Shown: positions 58,511 through 64,000 of the stretch, piece after piece
Layout: every line of letters starts with the position of its first letter
Numbering within the stretch: position 1 is the stretch's first letter
Source of the DNA: Platanthera guangdongensis
Lineage: Eukaryota > Streptophyta > Magnoliopsida > Asparagales > Orchidaceae
NCBI GenBank assembly: GCA_039583875.1
Contig: CM077155.1
Coordinates: forward strand, 8,296,043 to 8,360,042
Direction: 5' to 3'
Length of the DNA: 64,000 bases
The notes under the pieces: model-generated
Told to the model about the DNA's origin: nothing
Databases searched by the model: none
The model's input: the letters and a program-made list of their open reading frames with translations, nothing else
Made by a program: the position numbers and the translations under genes

Positions 58511-60215
58511 TCTTAGGGTAAATTTTTGGGTGGTTCTCTCCTCTTGTCGTGAGAGTATTTTTGGTGTTAGGTTTTGGGGTTTTGTTGGAGTTTTGGAGGT
58601 GTTTTTTTACTGCTGGGTTGGCAGTGGATAAAGGACCACCAACATGACGATGTTTCGTGAATCATTGCACTTGGTGGGTTTTTGTCTATTATTATAGACC
58701 ATTGGATTGTGTTGAATAATGTACTGCAGTGCCTTTTTGAGATGTTTATTTTTGGGTCTGTTAGTTCGTGTTGGACAATGTGGCCAGTAACTCAGAACCA
58801 TGAGTTTTTGCCAGTGCTAATGATTTTCGTGTTTAGAGCTGTTTAGTCTCTTTTCTTCCTATTGTTTTGTCATTTGTTGAATTCTTACTTTGCAGATTTT
58901 ATCGAAGCATGACTTCACTTCGCACTTGGTGCAATTTCTCTTACTCTACTATTGAAGTTCCTGTTTTACTTGTTATAACTTGACTTTTTAGCTGAGGTTT
59001 ATCAACTGTTCTTATAGTTGGGGTTGGTAACCCCTTTTGCTTTCTCTTGATTACTATCTACTGATGTTTTGTTTACTACTTGTATTTTCTTACTGCGGTA
59101 TTCTTCCTTTGAATGTCTCAGACTTGGAGAAGTAGCCGGTTGAGCGGCTAGAGTTTGGTTGTGGCTTGCATTCTTTAGCAGCTGTAGTTGCCTTTACCTC
59201 ATCGATTGTGAGGTAGTAGTTGTTGTTTTGTTTTAGTTCAGACATACATACCTTTAGTGAGTTCGTGTCAGGTTGTTGACGCCCACTGATAGTTTTCTTG
59301 TAAAATGTTAAGTACTTGCTAGCTACTAAATCTATTTCTTGGTGAATGGTTGGCTTTACTTGCTCTCTAGGAAGGATTTATGCTAGGATTGCATGTTAGT
59401 TATTTTCAAAGTATAAAAGCATCTTTGACTATCTCATGCATAACATCACTTTAAATCAAAGTCACTATATTTTAACTAACGTAAAAGCTATTTTTATACT
59501 TATATTAAATCTAGAGGTATACCTAACATGAGTTGTCCTATCTGTATGTTTATGCTCATGTAAGATATTAAACCATGCAATCAAAGTATTTTTCGCAGCG
59601 TATATTCATATTTCTACTTGTGATCTAGTTGATCCACTAAGCCGAGAGATACTGTTATTAAAACTTAACTTAAATTACAATTTTTTTTCATAATAAACTT
59701 ATGGATTTCATATATAGTGTTGAGTTGGGGTCTTTCCTAAGCGTCTGCATTATCTCCTGCATGGCACGACATCACGACGTCTGTAGTTATCCCCTGCATG
59801 GCATGGCATCACGACGTCTGTTTACTCTTACTCTGATATGTCATTTAATTACGGAGAAAATGAGGGCTGTGACACAAAATATACCATCCAAAATGTCACA
59901 TCACAACATATATATCACCAAAACATAATCCAGAGCATAACATAACCAAAAATAGTCTAGAGCAAAATGTAAACCTAACTATGCAAAAATAACGCTAGAT
60001 AGATGATAATCCCACTCGTCCTCCTCTTCACCGTCTTCTTCCTGTTCGTCCCCTTCCGCCTCTATAGCAACCACCGTTTGATCAACTCTGGTCCGGTCCG
60101 AAGTCAGAAGGTATCCCTCATTGTCGAACTATCCCAACATCCTAAAGCTCGGCTCCGACACTGTAATCTTCGCTTTCTCCATGATCTTGCGTAGATTCGA
60201 ACGAATATCCTCAAA

Positions 60216-61199
60216 CTATTCCTTTTCGTAAAAATGCTGACACCGCTGATATGCTTTAATATACTCAATATGTTCTATCATAACATCGGGATCGGTACTA
60301 CGACCTGCCACTGGAATATCAATATGAAAATGATCAGCTGATGGTGGCTTTATGGATTGGTCAGCTCCCAGTAGTCTCAACAGTTTCTGCTTTCTTGTGG
60401 TTTCCACAACCACCTTGATATTCACTACCACTACTGTCTCTGTGATTGGGTGCCCTACTTGTGTCATAATATCATCTTCACCTTGATCCACTCCCACCAT
60501 CCGACAGAGCTCCGTAATCAAAACAGTATACCACAACTCTCGCACTTTCTCATCTTTGACATTTTGCTTTAGAAGTGCAGAAATGAGTGTTCTCATGTCC
60601 AGTTTTATCCCCCTCATGCTGTTATAGATAAGAGCGACCTTTTCCATTGTCAACGTGTTCAGATGCCATGTAGGCATAACCCCTGCATTGATGAATAGGT
60701 GTCATACCTTGGCTTCATGATTTAAGCATATTGCACGCAGGGTCTTTCTTGACTTACTCGCCCATTCCGGCTCTGGAGTACAACAAACTACTGCCACCAT
60801 TTCTTCTATAGAAACACTTGACATAATATTCACATAACTATATTGAGTATTGTTGTCCAAATCAAAGAGTTCGTTGATTTTATTGGCTGCAAATTCCACA
60901 CTTTTCCCCTCACAAACTGCTTATCCCCATTTGAGTCTCTAGCATTAGCATAGAATTATACACCCATGGTAAAATTGTCTCAGTCCTATGGTGACAAAAT
61001 GATTCTCATAGGAGAGCCATAATTTGATTTACATATTTCATACTCCAAGCCCTGGCTTCCATCTTGAACCCTCGCTCATAAATGAAGGGGATGGTCATGA
61101 GAGTTTCAAAATGAAGTCGAGCATTCTCGATTAGAAATCGAACATTGTTTCCTAGATGCCTCTTTACCTTTTCCCTTATCTTTCCTATTCTAAGCCATG
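60216..61199 (-). pseudogene. env-like ORF of the Athila-type element
   Basis: The minus strand opens at about 61199 with a basic, Lys-rich start (KDKGKGKE), then LHFETLMTIPFIYERGFKMEARAW (about 61115-61045). A further piece (60899-60702) has FAANKINELFDLDNN and STPEPEWASKSRK-like text, and the last (60677-60216) has MPTWHLNTLTMEKVALIYN, IKLDMRTLISALL and an acidic tail. Stops near 61196, 61010 and 60700 break it. The pattern resembles the 'putative plant transposon protein' ORF that follows pol in Athila elements. Function unproven. Confidence 0.6.
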
Positions 61200-62233
61200 A
61201 TCCAGACTAAGCCTAACAAACAAAAAAAATTGAATCTAAAAGGACTGGACATAAACCTAGATTCTCATGTTAGGTTTAGGGTTAGAAGTTATACCTCAAG
61301 AGTCTCAAATCCCTCAGCAGATGTTATTGTTGCCCTCACCGTTCACCCACAGTTGATACTCCACTATGTTTCCGCAATTCGCCGGAGGTTCTCCAAAGGT
61401 TCAACAACCAAATTTGTCTTTCATCGCTTACTGTCGCCCATGATTTGCCGACGGTTGATCGCGTCGCAGCTTGCTGCGAAATGGCGGGATGTGATGTCGC
61501 CGCCTGCTGTCGGATAAAAAACCACTGTTGCGAGATCTGTGAGATAAACCGCTTATTCCTCACAAGATCGACTCCTGCGAAATGGCAAAATGGCGAAATG
61601 ACGGGATGTGATGTTGGGATGTCGAGTCGCCGCCTGCTTCGCAATTGCCGGATGTGGAGTCGTCGCCTGCTTCGCAACCGCCGGAAATTAGAGCCGCTGC
61701 TCCAAATCGCAAAATCGCCCAGGATTTCGCCCTAACCTAGTGACGGGAAGGAGTGAGTTTTCGGTGTAGCGGGGGTAGAAGAATAAACAGTGTTTTTTTA
61801 GTTTTAGGTTTTAAATATAACCTCAATGGGCCAACCAGTGTACCACGGCACACCCGTTCAGGTGAACCGGTGTTTTCGCCTCTCCTCACGAGAAATCCAA
61901 CAACTAAAGTGTTGCAACATCCTTTTGAGGATGTTGCAACACTCCACTTTCTGCAAAAAATAGGGCAGAATTAGCCTGATTTTTTTTGTTTTTTTGATAT
62001 TTTTTGGTTTTAATTATTTTTTTCAGATTTTTTTAGCAAGTCAATTAAAATTGCGCGGCTTCACCTCCTCCATAAATGTTTTTACTATACTAATGAAACA
62101 AACAAGATTTATTTGTTTATTTATAATTATATATATGTATATATTTAAATTAAGATAAGATAAGATAAGATGAGTTGCCTCCCACCATGCACCTCGTTTA
62201 AAACGTCCCGACCGGAAGTTTTCCGCCCAATTT
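61200..62233. other. spacer between Athila pol and env-like ORF
   Basis: 61200-61740 holds GC-rich text with GCCGCCTGCT/CGAAATGGC motifs and may be the leader of the env-like ORF. The stretch 61790-62160 is AT-rich. A 14-bp perfect stem (GTGTTGCAACATCC, 61909-61922/61929-61942, loop TTTTGA) is present. GAGTTGCCTCCCACCATGC (about 62171) is the complement of the GGGAGGCAACTC text usual after Athila integrase. Confidence 0.5.
61909..61942. repeat. 14-bp perfect hairpin
   Basis: Stem GTGTTGCAACATCC with loop TTTTGA. Shares GTTGCAAC with the palindrome at 18835-18848. Confidence 0.9.
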
Positions 62234-64000
62234 TCATCGAAAGTTTATCACCATCGTCTCGGGATGATCATTGTTGCCAAAATATTCTTTTAACCTTTGT
62301 CTGTTTACTTTGAAGTAGGAGTCGTCCTTCTCATTGTCAATTGTGACTACTCCATACAGGTGAACCTCCTTCACTCGAAACGGTCCAGACCACCTAGACT
62401 TCAATTTCTCAGGGAATAACCTCAGTCTTGAATTATATAAAAGGACTAGTTGTCCTACTTTGAACTCTGGTATTTTCAACCTAGAGTCATGTCATTTCTT
62501 TGTTCGTTGCTTGTATAGCTTAGCGTTTTCATATGCGTTAAATCTAATCTCCTCCAATTCATTGAGGTGAAGAAGTCTGTTCTTATCCGCTTCTTGAAGA
62601 TCAAAATTTAATCTTTTAATTACCTAGTACGCTCTATGCTCAACTCTACGGGAAGATGACAAGTTTTTTCATAAATCATTTTGTAAGGGGTTACGCCTAT
62701 AGGGGTTTTGAATGCAGTCTTATACGCTCACAACGCATCGTTCAATTTTTGTGATCAATCCTTGCGAGTTGCACTCACTGTTTTCTCTAGAATTGATTTT
62801 ATCTCTCTATTTGAAACTTCGCCTAACTCATTAGTTTGAGGGTGGCAAACAAGGGCTACTTTATGAGTCACTCCATATTTCCTCAAAAGTATTTTGAATT
62901 GTGAATTGCAAAAGTGCGCCCCGTCATCACTTATTATAGCTCTCGGTGTACCAAACCTAGTGAAAATACTTGACTTAAGGAATTTAAGTACAACCTTAGC
63001 ATCATTTTTCTATGTGGTTATAGCTTCCACCCATCGAGAGAAATAATCTGCAACTAATAGTATGAATAAGTTTCCATTTGAATTTACAAATGGCCCAATG
63101 AAGTCGATCCCTCAAACGTCAAACACTTCCACCTCTAGTATATTATTCAAAGGCATACTAACCACTCGATTGATATTACCCACTCTTTGACATCTATCAC
63201 ATTGCTTAACAAAAATATGAGCATCCTTGAACAATGTCGGCCAGTAAAAACCTGTCTCTAATGTTGCTACATCTTCCATTTTAGGAGGAAACCCAGTAGA
63301 TAGAGCAGCAACAACAGGTCATACAGCAGGGTAGCCAGGACAGTGTGACAGGGCCTGATACGACGTTATCTTCGCTGCCGTCGGTTACAGATGTGAGTTT
63401 TGAGAGACTCATGATTGTAGCAATTTTTGTGTACTCTGATATTAAAGAAATGTTGTAGCTTCTTATTATTATTATACTTGTTTGGACTTATTAACTTGTG
63501 TGGATTGTGACTTATATATATATATTATTTATGTTGAGTTGGCATGGATGATTTTTATAGAGGTTTTTCTCTCATAAAATGTCCTTCATAAGAAAATGCA
63601 TGACATTTCTCTAAGATACTATGAACCTTTACTTCCGGTACGCATCTACGAATCACAAGATCAGCATAAATTCTAAACAAATACGGTGCATCCCATAGGT
63701 AAAATCTCATCTAGTGGAGAAATCTTTTCCTTTGATGATAGTCCATTTCTGGGGGGAATACATTACTTACAATGTAGTTCACAAAATCCGTATACCAAGG
63801 AATGATACCCTCATTGATAACTAATATCCGTTCAACAGGAAAATTTTCACTGATCTCTATTTGTCGATTCTTTTTGCACTCTTGCTCTAAGCGTGATAAG
63901 TGATCCGTGATTGAGTTTTCAGCTACCTTACGGTCTTTGATCACAAGATCAAATTCCTGTAGGAGGAGAACCCAGCTAATAAGTCTAGGCTTCACGTCCT
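62234..64000 (-). pseudogene. Athila-type RNase H end and integrase, broken
   Basis: From the right: RNase H end [17 protein letters not shown] and ITDHLSRLE, then the integrase N-terminal domain ([31 protein letters not shown]). After a foreign insert (63300-63565), ETGFYWPTLFKDAH, CDRCQRVGNI, a core with GIDFIGPFVNSNGN (first Asp, about 63110), VADYFSRWVEAI, IISDDGAHF (second Asp) and VCHPQTNELGEVSNRE (Glu) follow. The C-terminal domain (62479-62234) reads [19 protein letters not shown] and [13 protein letters not shown]. Stops occur at about 63117, 63015, 62755 and 62728. RT is beyond the right edge. Confidence 0.8.
63300..63565. other. foreign insert inside the Athila integrase
   Basis: About 265 bp interrupt the zinc-domain region and do not read as integrase. 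The plus strand has a frame EQQQQVIQQGSQDSVTGPD (about 63305-63361) that stays open to a TAG near 63458, then AT-rich, 3'-UTR-like sequence with TATATATATATA. I see no target duplication or inverted repeats. It may be a captured gene fragment or repair filler. Confidence 0.4.

Overview
This is intergenic nuclear DNA from a flowering plant. The evidence is one spliced plant gene fragment (a Euonymus-type, EULS3-like lectin) surrounded by plant transposons: Ty1/copia, Ty3/gypsy of the Tat, Athila and chromovirus (Tekay/Del-like) types, a Helitron, hAT-like and PIF/Harbinger-like MITEs, and a gag-only (TR-GAG-like) LTR element. I recognise no tRNA, rRNA or CRISPR array. Lineage names come from motifs I can read; no database was searched.

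Layout, left to right. (1) 1-2171: 5' end of a copia element on the minus strand, with LTR, primer site and broken pol. (2) 2172-7957: a Tat-type gypsy remnant on the minus strand, with an antisense extra ORF, integrase, a second RNase H split by a MITE, RT and a 5' LTR. (3) 8163-9086: exons 1 and 2 of the lectin gene (minus strand). The Tat element lies in intron 2, and exon 3 is not visible. (4) 9665-15746: a complete gag-only LTR element with TSD CCTTT. (5) 15752-17712: degenerate sequence. (6) 17713 to the window end: apparently one old Athila-type element on the minus strand, split by later insertions. Its pol is at 62234-64000, its env-like ORF at 60216-61199 and its 3' noncoding part at 17713-23376.

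The largest insertion in the Athila element is a chromovirus spanning 23377-59874, flanked on both sides by CAAAAT. It holds further elements. Its 5' LTR contains a 4.8-kb solo LTR (TSD GTAAC), which itself contains a Harbinger MITE (TSD TTA). Between its pol and 3' LTR sits a SIRE-like copia insertion (37432-46094, TSD TTTCT) that is scrambled inside. Its 3' LTR contains a GC-rich foldback element and a 10-kb Helitron with a Rep/helicase gene. Junctions and TSDs give a relative order: Athila, then the chromovirus, then the solo LTR, copia and Helitron, then the Harbinger MITE.

Nearly every coding region carries frameshifts or stops. The more notable points are: a promoter-like block (CTCGAG array plus TATA) before the copia env-like ORF that mirrors the LTR promoter; a gag ORF with a long acidic tail in place of pol; a run of four perfect GC-rich hairpins; and the repeated appearance of short palindromic CpG motif arrays in unrelated elements.
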